From: Bradyrhizobium sp. AZCC 1693
GTDB taxonomy: Bacteria > Pseudomonadota > Alphaproteobacteria > Rhizobiales > Xanthobacteraceae
DNA length: 64,000 nt
NCBI RefSeq assembly: GCF_036924745.1
Contig: NZ_JAZHSD010000001.1
Coordinates: forward strand, 5,208,001 to 5,272,000
Direction: 5' to 3'
Shown: one piece after another, positions 1 to 8,290 of the stretch
Position numbering within the stretch: position 1 is the stretch's first letter
How the letters are laid out: each line of letters begins with the position of its first letter
Notes under the pieces: model-generated
Database searches by the model: none
What the model was told of the DNA's origin: nothing
Seen by the model: the letters and a program-made list of their open reading frames with translations, nothing else
Translations under genes and position numbers: made by a program

Positions 1-1
1 C

Positions 2-961
2 GGGCTTGCCGGCGCGGCCGGCTTCGTGCTCGGCGGCATCCTGGTCACGCTTGATCTGGCGGGGCTCGGCTGGCGCGCGGTGTTTTTCGTCAACGTGCCG
101 TTCGGCGCGCTCATCATGGTGGCGGCCTTCAGGATCATGCCGGCGTTTCAGCGCCGCCCCGGGACACGGCTGGATATTCCCGGCGCCATCGTGCTGTTTC
201 TCGGCCTGCTATGTCTGATCGGCCCGCTGCTGTTTGGCCACGACGTGCACTGGTCGCCCATGGTCTGGCTGGTGATGGCGGCGGGCGCGGTCATCATCGC
301 CGCCTTCCTGCGGCTGGAGCGCGCGGTCGCCCGCCGCGGCGGCATGCCGCTGATCGATCTCGCGCTGCTGACGGACAAGGCGTTCATGCGCGGGCTTGCC
401 GCCGTGTTCTTTTTCTTCTTCGCCAATCTGTCGTTCTACCTGGTCATGACGATCTACATGCAGAAGGGGCTGCATATTCCGCCGCTGCAGGCTGGCCTCG
501 TCTTCCTGCCCCTGGCGCTGAGCTTCGTAATCGCTTCGCGCCGTAGTGGAGCGCGTACGAAATATCGCGGCACGCTGGTGCTGATCGAGGGCTGCGCGGT
601 GCAGATTGTCGGCCTTGCTGCATTGGTGATGGCGATCGAATGGATCGATACGCCGTCCGCAATGGCCCTTGCCCTGGTGCTGACGATCTTCGGCTACGGC
701 CAGGGGCTCGTCATGGCGCCATTGTCGAGCGCGGTGCTCTCGACCGTGAAGCCTGTGAGCGCCGGTGCAGCTTCCGGCATCTACGGCACGACGGCGCAGA
801 TTGCGAATGCCGCAGGCGTCGCGGCGATCGGCGCGGTATTCTTCGCGATCGAATCGAATCAGTCGAGCCGGCTGGCGCTACTCGTCGCCTGCGCGCTGTT
901 TGCGCCGTCGATTATCGCCTGCGCCGCATTCCTGACATGGATGCGTCAGGTCACAGGATGA
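2..961 (+). CDS. MFS exporter of the DHA2 (EmrB/QacA) type, 5' end cut off
   Basis: The reading frame is open from the first bases of the window, so the start codon and N-terminal helices lie upstream. About 320 residues remain, with roughly eight to nine hydrophobic segments. The opening segment resembles the DHA2 pattern in which an Ala/Gly-rich helix is followed by WRAVFFVNVPFG, the hallmark of 14-helix drug exporters. It should expel lipophilic compounds with proton exchange in the inner membrane. It ends in TGA, followed by about 140 bp before the esterase start. Substrate unknown. The second DHA2 protein in this window (57135-58691) has a partner adaptor gene; none is visible here. Confidence 0.85.
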   Translation, partial: GLAGAAGFVLGGILVTLDLAGLGWRAVFFVNVPFGALIMVAAFRIMPAFQRRPGTRLDIPGAIVLFLGLLCLIGPLLFGHDVHWSPMVWLVMAAGAVIIAAFLRLERAVARRGGMPLIDLALLTDKAFMRGLAAVFFFFFANLSFYLVMTIYMQKGLHIPPLQAGLVFLPLALSFVIASRRSGARTKYRGTLVLIEGCAVQIVGLAALVMAIEWIDTPSAMALALVLTIFGYGQGLVMAPLSSAVLSTVKPVSAGAASGIYGTTAQIANAAGVAAIGAVFFAIESNQSSRLALLVACALFAPSIIACAAFLTWMRQVTG

Positions 962-1099
962 CAAATTAACGTCATCTGCCAAAATTTGATTGTGGGGAAT
1001 GACAGTGCACGGCCTTTTTATTTCGCAGTGCGGCAACTATCTGTTTCAAGTAACGTCATTAAGAACAATCACCCAGACACAATCGCCCCAGGAGCCATC

Positions 1100-2308
1100 T
1101 TGTCGCTCGCGAAGAACGTCGAATTCTTGCGCCATTTCCCGAAGCTGAACGGGTTCAATGGCTTGGGAATCTATGGCCGAACCGCTTCACCAGCGGGCAG
1201 TCCGCTCGTTGAAATCTCAGGATTTGGCACCAATCCCGGCGCGCTAAAAATGTTTGCCTATGTGCCGGAGCAATCGCCGCGCGCGGCCGCGCTGGTCGTC
1301 GTCCTGCACGGCTGCGGCCAGACTGCGGCTGCTTACGACTTCGGCACCGGCTGGTCGACGCTCGCCAAGCGCTATGGCTTTGCATTACTGATGCCCGAAC
1401 AGCAGGCCGCGAACAACGCCAACACCTGTTTCAACTGGTTCAATCCGGGCGACATCGCGCGCGGCCGCGGCGAGGCCGCGTCGATCCGGCAGATGGTCGC
1501 GCGGATGGTTGCCGATCACAAAATCGATCCGCGCCGCATCTACGTGACCGGGCTTTCCGCCGGCGGCGCGATGACGTCGGTGATGCTGGCGGTCTATCCG
1601 GAAGTATTCGCAGGCGGCGCCATCATCGCCGGTCTGCCCTATGGCATTGCCAGCAATGTCCGGGAAGCGCTGGGCGGCATGATGCAGTCGACATCGCGCC
1701 CCGCCGGCAAGTTGGGCGATCTCGTCCGCAAGGCCTCCAAGCACAAGGGCCCCTGGCCGAAAGTGTCGGTGTGGCACGGCAGCGCCGACCGCACGGTGAA
1801 CCCGGGCAACGCCAACGAGATCGTCAAGCAATGGCTCGACGTTCACGGTCTGCCGGGCGAGCCGATGTCGATGGGGGATGTCGATGGTCATCCGCGCGAG
1901 GTCTGGTGGAACGCCGACGGCGAGACCGTCGTCGAGTCCTACACCATCACCGACATGGCCCATGGCACGCCGCTGGGCTTGGCCGGCAATGACGAGCGCT
2001 ATGGCGCGGAAGGCGCGTTCCTGATCGAAGCGGGGATCTCGTCGTCCTATCACATCGCTGATTTCTTCGGCCTGACCGGGCGCGTCTGTCCGGCCAGCGA
2101 GACGGCCAAACCGGCGCCGGCGCCGAAGGTCGTTCCATCCGCTGCCACGGAATCCCTGCAGTCGTCCGATCTCGCCGCCACGCTCTGGTCAAGGTCCCAC
2201 AAGCCGGTTCGCCAACCCAAGCCAGCGCCGCGCGAACCAAAGCGCCGTGGCATCGACGTCGGCGCCGTCATTACCCGCGCGCTGACGGCGGCGGGACTGA
2301 TGAAATAG
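1100..2308 (+). CDS. PHB depolymerase-family esterase (alpha/beta hydrolase)
   Basis: Predicted 402-residue serine esterase of the poly(3-hydroxybutyrate) depolymerase/LpqC family. Counting from the proposed start, the oxyanion motif HGCGQ is at 70-74, the nucleophile elbow GLSAGG puts Ser at 153, Asp230 lies in HGSADRTV, and His288 lies in MAHGTP, giving a full catalytic triad. The frame is open upstream to a TTG at 986, but the TTG at 1100 has a good ribosome site (GGAG at 1091-1094), so I prefer it. No clear signal peptide is visible with this start. The tail (about 330-402) is Pro/Ala/Lys-rich and probably disordered. Substrate could be PHB oligomers or another ester; an acetylxylan or feruloyl esterase role is possible in this family. 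Confidence 0.85.
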   Translation: MSLAKNVEFLRHFPKLNGFNGLGIYGRTASPAGSPLVEISGFGTNPGALKMFAYVPEQSPRAAALVVVLHGCGQTAAAYDFGTGWSTLAKRYGFALLMPEQQAANNANTCFNWFNPGDIARGRGEAASIRQMVARMVADHKIDPRRIYVTGLSAGGAMTSVMLAVYPEVFAGGAIIAGLPYGIASNVREALGGMMQSTSRPAGKLGDLVRKASKHKGPWPKVSVWHGSADRTVNPGNANEIVKQWLDVHGLPGEPMSMGDVDGHPREVWWNADGETVVESYTITDMAHGTPLGLAGNDERYGAEGAFLIEAGISSSYHIADFFGLTGRVCPASETAKPAPAPKVVPSAATESLQSSDLAATLWSRSHKPVRQPKPAPREPKRRGIDVGAVITRALTAAGLMK

Positions 2309-2321
2309 CCGCGCGGGCCTC

Positions 2322-2395
2322 GAGCATGATCCCGAAAGGTGGAAACCGGTTTTCGCTCGGGACAAACGCGAAGCGTTTGCCCGGAGATCATGCTC
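2322..2395. repeat. Intergenic palindromic repeat (GAGCATGATC family)
   Basis: GAGCATGATC at 2322-2331 is matched by its reverse complement GATCATGCTC at 2386-2395. Inside is a second hairpin, AAACGC-gaa-GCGTTT at 2364-2378. Elements of this form are scattered between genes in Bradyrhizobium genomes. It follows the esterase stop codon and could also fold in the RNA. Confidence 0.75.
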
Positions 2396-2410
2396 AAACA
2401 AAGAGATGAG

Positions 2411-2438
2411 ATGATGCGATTCTCTCAGATCGCATCAT
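2411..2438. terminator. Perfect 10-bp hairpin between convergent genes
   Basis: ATGATGCGAT (2411-2420), an 8-nt loop, then ATCGCATCAT (2429-2438). It sits between the convergent esterase and MBL hydrolase genes. No strong T tract follows on either strand, so a terminator role is an inference from position. Confidence 0.4.
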
Positions 2439-2450
2439 GATCCAGCGGAA

Positions 2451-3137
2451 TTAAATTCCGATCTCGCCGGTGATGAACGGATTGGTCAGGCGTTCCTGGC
2501 CGATGCTGGAGCCGGCGCCATGGCCGCAGATGAATCCCACGTCGTCGCCGAGCGGCAGCAGTTTTTCCTTGATCGAACTGATCAGCGTGGCGTGGCTGCC
2601 GCCGGGCAGATCGGTGCGCCCGACCGAGCCGTTGAACAGCACGTCGCCGACATGGGCGAAGCGCAATTCCTTGTTGAAGAACACCACGCTTCCCGGTGAA
2701 TGGCCGGGGCAGTGCAGGATGTCGAAGGTGAGATCACCGATCGAGACAGAATCGCCTTCGTCGAGCCAGCGGTCGGGGCCGAAATTGCGCACGCCGGTCA
2801 TGCCGAAGCGCTCGCCGCTGCTCACGACATTGTCGAGCAGGTATTTGTCGGCGATGTGCGGGCCCTCGATCTTGACCTGCAGCATGTCGCGCAGTTCGGC
2901 GGCGCCGCCGACATGGTCGATATGGCCGTGGGTGAGCCAGATCTTCTCGACCGTGACGCCGCTCTGCTTGATCGCCTCCAGAATCTTGGGAACGTCCCCG
3001 CCGGGGTCGATCACGACGGCCTTCTTGGAAGGCTCGTGCCAGATGATGGTGCAGTTCTGCTCGAACAGCGTCACCGGCACGATCATCGCGCCGGCCTTGG
3101 CCTGGGTCTCGGTTTTGTCATCCATGGCAGGCACCAT
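2451..3137 (-). CDS. MBL-fold metallo-hydrolase (glyoxalase II-like)
   Basis: A 228-residue metallo-beta-lactamase-fold hydrolase. The metal-binding motif THGHIDH is at 69-75, followed by PGHSPGS (His146), VGDVLF (Asp165) and CGHGAGS (His206): a complete binuclear metal site in the order seen in hydroxyacylglutathione hydrolases and the YcbL group. It is shorter than classical glyoxalase II because the C-terminal glutathione-binding helical domain is absent, so YcbL-like thioester hydrolysis is more likely than true GloB activity. Translation could also begin at the Met codon four residues in (3125). It is convergent with the upstream esterase. Confidence 0.85.
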   Translation of the reverse strand: MVPAMDDKTETQAKAGAMIVPVTLFEQNCTIIWHEPSKKAVVIDPGGDVPKILEAIKQSGVTVEKIWLTHGHIDHVGGAAELRDMLQVKIEGPHIADKYLLDNVVSSGERFGMTGVRNFGPDRWLDEGDSVSIGDLTFDILHCPGHSPGSVVFFNKELRFAHVGDVLFNGSVGRTDLPGGSHATLISSIKEKLLPLGDDVGFICGHGAGSSIGQERLTNPFITGEIGI

Positions 3138-3283
3138 ATTCCACCTTGAAAAGGGGTCAACACGGGCGGGAACCGATATGTGGCCCGTTTCAGTCCGTGA
3201 TAGAGTTTCACAGACGGATATTTGGTGGCGGAAGCCGGAATTCGCATCGGTCAGATCGCGATTTTCGGCCGGGATCGCAGTTC

Positions 3284-4102
3284 ATGAACCAGGCTTCCAA
3301 ATCGACGCTGGAAGGGCCCCGTACAACTGTCCGCGCCTTCTTTGTCGGCGAGCGCCTCAATGCGTCGGGCCTCGAGCGCGGCGACGTTCTCTCCACAACT
3401 CCACTCGCTTTTCGCGTCAATCAAAATGGCGGCGTCGCGATCCTGTTTCGCTACGGCGTTGTGGTTTTGATCGGCCTCAATGCCCTGGAGGAGGAAGAAT
3501 TCCTTCGCGGCCTGCAGTCGCGCATGACAGGAGCATTCGTAAGGCGCGACGAGGAAACGGCCGTCGTTGAACTCGGCTCGGACAAGGAGGACCAAATTCC
3601 ACCCGGCGGCCCGATTTGCCTGCAAAGCTTTTCGCCGGAGCGGCTGATTTTGGTGGGCGAGGCGCTTGCGAAGAGCGTCGTCCTGGCGCGGCACGAGCGC
3701 GAGGTTGCCAGCGTGTTTGACGCCACGGAGCCGTTCGCGCGAGAACTGGCGCGCAGCGGCCGGATGGGTGGCGGCCGCCGCTCGATCCTGAAGCATATTG
3801 GCAATGCGCTCCTGGTGCGGCACCGGGTGTCAGGGCCGGTCGAGGTAGCGGAGAAACCCGACGTGCTGTGGGACAAGCCGCATCTTGAGCGGCTCTATGC
3901 GCGCCTGGAAGACGAGTACGAACTCAAGGAGCGCGCGGAATCGCTGAACAGCAAGCTCGCCGTGATCGCCGAGAGCGCGCAGGTGTTGACCGATATCATC
4001 GATACGCGGCGTTCGCTGCGGCTCGAAGTGATTATCGTGCTGCTGATCCTGTTCGAGGTGATCATGACGATCTATCAGCTCGTCATGGGCCGGCACGGCT
4101 GA
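3284..4102 (+). CDS. RMD1/YagE-family (DUF155) membrane-anchored protein
   Basis: A 272-residue protein resembling the DUF155 family (yeast RMD1, bacterial YagE): an Arg/Phe-rich N-terminus, a run of Glu around EALEEEEF-like residues, and a C-terminal amphipathic stretch ending in one membrane helix (near LRLEVIIVLLILFEVIMTIY) with a short tail. Such proteins are probably held by the C-terminal helix with the bulk in the cytoplasm. The frame is open further upstream (to 3146), but the ATG at 3284 begins where family similarity begins. The bacterial function is not established; mitochondrial relatives support translation of membrane proteins, which should not be carried over without evidence. 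Confidence 0.75.
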   Translation: MNQASKSTLEGPRTTVRAFFVGERLNASGLERGDVLSTTPLAFRVNQNGGVAILFRYGVVVLIGLNALEEEEFLRGLQSRMTGAFVRRDEETAVVELGSDKEDQIPPGGPICLQSFSPERLILVGEALAKSVVLARHEREVASVFDATEPFARELARSGRMGGGRRSILKHIGNALLVRHRVSGPVEVAEKPDVLWDKPHLERLYARLEDEYELKERAESLNSKLAVIAESAQVLTDIIDTRRSLRLEVIIVLLILFEVIMTIYQLVMGRHG

Positions 4103-4107
4103 GCTCT

Positions 4108-4245
4108 GTCGTCCCGGCCAAGCGAGCAAAGCGAGCGCGCGCCGGGACCCATAACCACAGGCGTCTGTTGTGCGACGGCTGTAGCTCCAGCCCGGCGCAA
4201 CAACATGCGCCGGTGGTTATGGGTCCCTGCTTTCGCAGGGACGAC
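4108..4245. repeat. Long inverted-repeat intergenic element
   Basis: Nested inverted repeats: GTCGTCCC at 4108-4115 pairs with GGGACGAC at 4238-4245, and GGGACCCATAACCAC at 4144-4158 pairs perfectly with GTGGTTATGGGTCCC at 4213-4227. It fills almost the whole gap between two convergent genes. It resembles small non-coding repeats common in Bradyrhizobium. Confidence 0.75.
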
Positions 4246-4267
4246 TCGCGGAGATAGCGCCGCAGAC

Positions 4268-5377
4268 CTACCGCTTGATCTGCGCCTTCAGCGTATCCTC
4301 GACCACGCGGTCGAACGACGACGCTTTCGGCGGCGCCTTGGCGCGCTGGTCGGCGACGTATTTGTCGCGCTTCGCCACCAGGGCTGCGAGCTTCTCGTTG
4401 AGCGCCTTGCGCTGGCTCATCTGCTTGTTGACTTCCTCGCTACGCTGCTCCGGCTTCAGCGCGCGGAGATTGTCGGGCAGGTCTTCTTCCTTGACGGCGG
4501 AAAGCCTGCTGCGGCCGGCAAAGACGTCTGCGACAAGGTCGCCATCGCCGGTCACGGCTTCGGACGTCGCCTTGGAACGCTTGTTGAGATAGCTCGCCAT
4601 CTCCGAGGCCTGCGCGGGCGCGACCTCGGACAACTGCTTGGTCTTGCCCTCGGTGCGCTTTTGCATCGCGCGGGGCCCGTAAGGGATCACGGTGCCGTTG
4701 ATCTCCCGCTGCAGGATGATGATGTCCTCGTCGTAAGGCGTTTCGATGATGACGACCTGGCCGCCGTCCTGCGGAATCGGGATGAAGCGGCCGTTGCCGT
4801 TCTGGGCGATGTCGCGCCACACCCGCTCGGTATCGCGGGCATCGCCGGCCAGCACCGCGTTGACGATGATGTCCCTCTGCTTGGCGACCGACAGCGTGAC
4901 CGGATATTTGGTGTCCTGCGCGTAATCCATGTGCGGCGGCGCGTCGCCGACCAGGAACACGATCCGTCTGGTGTCGCCACCGCTGGTCCATTGCAGCTTG
5001 TTGACGGCAACATCGAGCGCCTCATTGACGCTCTCCGGCCAGTCGCCGCCGCCGCGGGCTTTCAGCTCCAGCAGGTTGGCGTAGAGATCCTGGATGTCGG
5101 TGGTGAGTTCGACCTTTTTCGCGACGTAGTCGTCGCCGATGTCGCGATAGGCGACCAGGCCCATGCGGATGTCGGCATCGGGATTGGAATCGACGATCGC
5201 GGTCGCGATCGACCAGATCTTGCGCTTGGCGCCTTCGAGCAGGCCACCCATCGAGCCGGTGGTGTCGAGCACGAACGCCACTTCGACGGCGGGCTTTGCA
5301 AGGGCTGGCGACGGGCCGCCGGACAGGGACAGGGCGGTGAGGGCAAGGGCAAAAGCTGACGTAGCGATGCGGGGCAT
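4268..5377 (-). CDS. Exported von Willebrand factor A (VWA) domain protein
   Basis: A 369-residue protein with a signal peptide (hydrophobic 5-25, Ala-rich cleavage region near ALA-KP at 25-29) directly followed by a VWA domain. The metal-dependent adhesion motif is Asp38-x-Thr40-Gly-Ser42-Met, in DTTGSMGG, typical of secreted VWA proteins. The second half (about 240-369) is Lys/Arg/Glu-rich and likely coiled. The start at 5377 is chosen because GGAGGAGAT lies just upstream; the frame stays open to 5416. It probably acts in the periplasm by binding a protein partner through a divalent metal; the partner is not evident from neighbours. Confidence 0.8.
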   Translation of the reverse strand: MPRIATSAFALALTALSLSGGPSPALAKPAVEVAFVLDTTGSMGGLLEGAKRKIWSIATAIVDSNPDADIRMGLVAYRDIGDDYVAKKVELTTDIQDLYANLLELKARGGGDWPESVNEALDVAVNKLQWTSGGDTRRIVFLVGDAPPHMDYAQDTKYPVTLSVAKQRDIIVNAVLAGDARDTERVWRDIAQNGNGRFIPIPQDGGQVVIIETPYDEDIIILQREINGTVIPYGPRAMQKRTEGKTKQLSEVAPAQASEMASYLNKRSKATSEAVTGDGDLVADVFAGRSRLSAVKEEDLPDNLRALKPEQRSEEVNKQMSQRKALNEKLAALVAKRDKYVADQRAKAPPKASSFDRVVEDTLKAQIKR

Positions 5378-5559
5378 CGTCAGATCTCCTCCAGTGTTTT
5401 TGTCCCTCGAGGCCAAGGTTCCCTTGGCTTCACGGTGCGCTGAGGTCCAAAAAAGGGCGGGTTGCGGACAAATTTGTGGCCGGCTTTATGCCGGACTTGG
5501 CATCCCAGAATTGGCATCGCTCTGGGTGGTCGCCGTGAAATCGGATAGGGTTCACGACC

Positions 5560-6045
5560 ATGGAATCATCAGCCCGCCACGTCAGTCTCGTTCCCGCGCC
5601 GGACCGCCGTCAGTCGGAAACGGCGCTGGCGATCGCACGCGGCACTGCGCGGCTGTTACGATCGCTGGGGTTCTCCTGCATCAGCGAGCTGCCGCTGCCC
5701 TCGGGGCGGCGCGCCGATCTGGTGGCGCTGAACGAGAAGGGCGAAATCTGGATCGTCGAGATCAAGTCATCGGTGGAAGACCTGCGCGCCGACCAGAAAT
5801 GGCAGGATTACCGGATGCATTGCGACCGGCTGTTCTTCGCCTTCACGCAGGACCTGCCTTGCGAGATATTTCCGCAAGACACGGGCCTGATCATCGCCGA
5901 CGCCTACGGCGCGCACCTGCATTGCGAAGCCCCCGAGCACCGCCTGCCGGCGGCCACGCGCAAATCGATGACGGTGCGCTTTGCGATGGCGGCGGCGCAA
6001 CGGATCAACCGCCTGGTCGATCCGCAGGGCCATGGGGAGTTTTAG
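5560..6045 (+). CDS. mmcB: MmcB-family DNA repair protein (PD-(D/E)xK nuclease fold)
   Basis: A 161-residue protein matching the alphaproteobacterial MmcB family, first named for mitomycin C sensitivity in Caulobacter. The central core shows the nuclease-fold signature: Arg-Ala-Asp-Leu (RRADL), then IWIVEIKSS, that is D-x(n)-E-x-K, followed by a Gln in DQKWQDY. That pattern fits a metal-dependent nuclease or DNA-binding derivative. In known relatives expression is part of the LexA SOS regulon; I did not find a clear SOS box in the 140 bp upstream. The gene stands alone, followed directly by a palindromic repeat. Confidence 0.85.
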   Translation: MESSARHVSLVPAPDRRQSETALAIARGTARLLRSLGFSCISELPLPSGRRADLVALNEKGEIWIVEIKSSVEDLRADQKWQDYRMHCDRLFFAFTQDLPCEIFPQDTGLIIADAYGAHLHCEAPEHRLPAATRKSMTVRFAMAAAQRINRLVDPQGHGEF

Positions 6046-6050
6046 TTCGT

Positions 6051-6139
6051 CGTCATGCCCGGGCTTGTCCCGGGCATCCACGTTTTACAATGGTGTGGCA
6101 GCAAAGACGTGGATGGCCGGGACAAGCCCAGCCATGACG
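6051..6139. repeat. CGTCATGCCCGGGC palindromic repeat, copy 1 of 3
   Basis: Begins CGTCATGCCCGGG and ends with CCAGCCATGACG, with arms that pair as CCCGGGC/GCCCGGG and CGTCATG/CATGACG around an A/T-richer centre. The same element occurs at 15354-15442 and 35531-35620, always directly after a stop codon of a plus-strand gene. Confidence 0.85.
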
Positions 6140-6167
6140 AGAAGAGCGATCGTCACAAATTAAGAGC

Positions 6168-6722
6168 TTACCGCGGCGCGCGTTTCGCCAGAATCCGCTG
6201 CAGGGTGCGACGGTGCATGTTCAGCCGCCGCGCCGTCTCCGAGACGTTGCGGTTGCACATCTCGTAGATGCGCTGGATGTGTTCCCAGCGCACGCGATCC
6301 GCCGACATCGGGTTCGACGGCAGCTCGGATTTTTCGGTGCCGCTGGCGAGCAGCGCCGCCACGACGTCGTCGGCATCCGCTGGCTTCGAGAGATAATCCA
6401 CCGCGCCCATCTTCACTGCCGTGACGGCGGTGGCGATGTTGCCGTAGCCGGTCAGCACGATGGTGCGCGCGTCGGGGCGCTTGCGCTTCAGCGCCGACAC
6501 CACGTCGAGCCCGTTGCCATCGCCAAGCCGCAGGTCCACCACGGCGAAGGCCGGCGCGGCCTTGTTGATCTGCGCCAGCCCGTCGGACACGGTGTCGCAG
6601 GATGTCACCGCGAAGCCGCGGGTTTCCATCGCGCGCGACAGGCGCTCGAGAAACGGCTTGTCGTCCTCGACGATCAGCAGCGAGCGGTCGGCGAGATCGT
6701 TCAGTTCGGCGATGGCGTTCAA
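6168..6722 (-). CDS. regR: Redox response regulator RegR (ActR/PrrA/RegA family)
   Basis: A 184-residue response regulator. The receiver domain occupies about 13-130 with Asp20-Asp21, the phosphoacceptor Asp63 (VVDLRLGDGNG) and Lys113 (LSKP). A short linker leads to a Fis-type helix-turn-helix at the extreme C-terminus (NVSETARRLNMHRRTLQRIL, about 159-178). This layout and length are those of RegA/PrrA/ActR, which control nitrogen fixation, respiration and carbon metabolism in response to redox state. Its cognate kinase lies just upstream on the same strand, separated by 109 bp, a gap that could hold a separate regR promoter. Confidence 0.95.
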   Translation of the reverse strand: MNAIAELNDLADRSLLIVEDDKPFLERLSRAMETRGFAVTSCDTVSDGLAQINKAAPAFAVVDLRLGDGNGLDVVSALKRKRPDARTIVLTGYGNIATAVTAVKMGAVDYLSKPADADDVVAALLASGTEKSELPSNPMSADRVRWEHIQRIYEMCNRNVSETARRLNMHRRTLQRILAKRAPR

Positions 6723-6831
6723 GTCGGGTTCCCCCGGTTGTGGTACTTATGAACCATATGGCGTGACAATATAGCACTGCCAAGGCCCTCAAAAGCCAAT
6801 CGGTTTGCTTTCCCCCATGCCTGGGATGGTT

Positions 6832-8157
6832 CTAATCCGCTGGGCCTGCAGCACTTTCCTCGGTCTCGAAACGGGCGCGGGGCCAGGCGATCTGCACCAC
6901 GGCGCCGTGATCGGGAAAGGTCCGGTTGGAGAAGGAAACCTTGGCGCCGGTCCGTTCCAGCAGCGTGCGGGCGATGAACACGCCAAGACCGAGTCCTGTG
7001 CGTTCGCGGTTGGCCTCATCGGCGCTGCGGCGCCTTGATAAATAGGGTTCCCCGATCCGTTTCAGCATATCGGGCGCGATGCCTGGGCCGTCGTCCGAAA
7101 TGACGATCTCGACCGTATCGGCGTTCCACCAGGCGTTCACCTCCACGGTCGTCCGTGCGAAATCGACGGCATTCTCCAGGATGTTGCCGACGCCATAGAG
7201 GATCGCCGGGTTCCGCGCGCCGACCGGCTCGCGCGTGGCTGCGACAGCTAGCCGCACCTTGATGGCGACGCCGAAATCGCGGTGCGGCGCCACCGCTTCC
7301 TCGATCAGCGTCGACAGCGGCATGAGGTCGAACGGTGCGCCGGAGGAGGAAAGCTGGGTGATCTTGGCCAGGATGTCGCGGCAGCGCTGCGCCTGCTCGC
7401 GCAGGGTTTTCAGGTCGGAAGCCAATGGGTCGTTGCCGTCGACCGTCTTTTCCAGCTCCCGCGAAATCAGGAAGATCGTCGACAGCGGCGTGCCGAGTTC
7501 ATGGGCGGCGGCGGCCGCGAGGCCATCGAGCTGGGTCAAATGCTGCTCGCGCGTCAGCACCAGCTCGGTCGCAGCCAGCGCGTCGGAAAGTTTTCGCGCC
7601 TCCTCGGTCGCCTGGAACGCATAGAGGCTGGTGACGCCGATCGCGAGCACGATCGAGAGCCAGACCCCGAACAGATAGATCGGCGGCAGTACCAGCGGGT
7701 CTTCGCTGTCCCACGGGAGCGGCAGATGGAAGAACACCAGCGCCGAGGCGCAGGCGACCGCGAGCAGGCCGAGCCCGACCGTCATCCGGATCGGCAGCAC
7801 CGTCGCCGAGATCAGGACCGGGGCGAGGAACAGGAACGAAAACGGATTTTGCAAGCCCCCGGTCAGGAACAGCAGCGCGGCGAGTTCGACGATGTTGAGC
7901 GCGAGCAGCGCCGCTGCATAGACAGGTTCCAGTCGCTGCATCGGGTTGAAGGCAATTTGCAGCGCGAGATTGAGCAGCGCCGAAATGCCGACGATGGCGA
8001 CGCAGGCGATGACGGGAAAGGCGAATTCCAGCCCATGCGCCACGATGAAGATCGCGGTGAGCTGGCCGAGCGCAGCCAGCCAGCGCAGCCGGAGGATCGT
8101 ATCGAGACGGACATAGCGGTGCGGAAGGCGGAAATCGGAGGCGGCGACGTCGGTCAT
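6832..8157 (-). CDS. regS: Redox sensor histidine kinase RegS (ActS/PrrB/RegB family)
   Basis: A 441-residue membrane histidine kinase. About six membrane helices fill residues 25-180; the quinone-related motif GGLQNPF is at 100-106. The phosphorylation box AAAAHELGTPLSTI puts His at 219, and exactly 40 residues on is Cys259 (QAQRCRDIL), equivalent to the redox-active cysteine of Rhodobacter RegB. The ATPase part has the N, G1 (DDGPGI) and G2 (GLGLGVF) boxes. All parts needed for redox sensing by disulfide and by the quinone pool are present. It should phosphorylate RegR. It is divergent from the ABC exporter operon starting at 8291. Confidence 0.95.
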   Translation of the reverse strand: MTDVAASDFRLPHRYVRLDTILRLRWLAALGQLTAIFIVAHGLEFAFPVIACVAIVGISALLNLALQIAFNPMQRLEPVYAAALLALNIVELAALLFLTGGLQNPFSFLFLAPVLISATVLPIRMTVGLGLLAVACASALVFFHLPLPWDSEDPLVLPPIYLFGVWLSIVLAIGVTSLYAFQATEEARKLSDALAATELVLTREQHLTQLDGLAAAAAHELGTPLSTIFLISRELEKTVDGNDPLASDLKTLREQAQRCRDILAKITQLSSSGAPFDLMPLSTLIEEAVAPHRDFGVAIKVRLAVAATREPVGARNPAILYGVGNILENAVDFARTTVEVNAWWNADTVEIVISDDGPGIAPDMLKRIGEPYLSRRRSADEANRERTGLGLGVFIARTLLERTGAKVSFSNRTFPDHGAVVQIAWPRARFETEESAAGPAD

Positions 8158-8290
8158 ATCCGGAGTTTAGCCGCGCGGGCGTGCGATCACAAATTCGCGC
8201 GGTCATCCGGTCCGGCACGGGGGCCTGCATGGCGGCAAGCAGCCCAAAGCCTTGCGCTGCCAGCCATGATGGCCCAATGAACGGGGCGTC

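Noticed and set aside
4205..5359. Plus-strand open frame opposite the VWA protein
   Set aside because: Antisense shadow; it begins inside an intergenic palindrome and has no protein family features.
7282..8280. Plus-strand open frame opposite regS
   Set aside because: Extremely Arg/Gln/Glu-rich antisense composition; regS is intact on the other strand.
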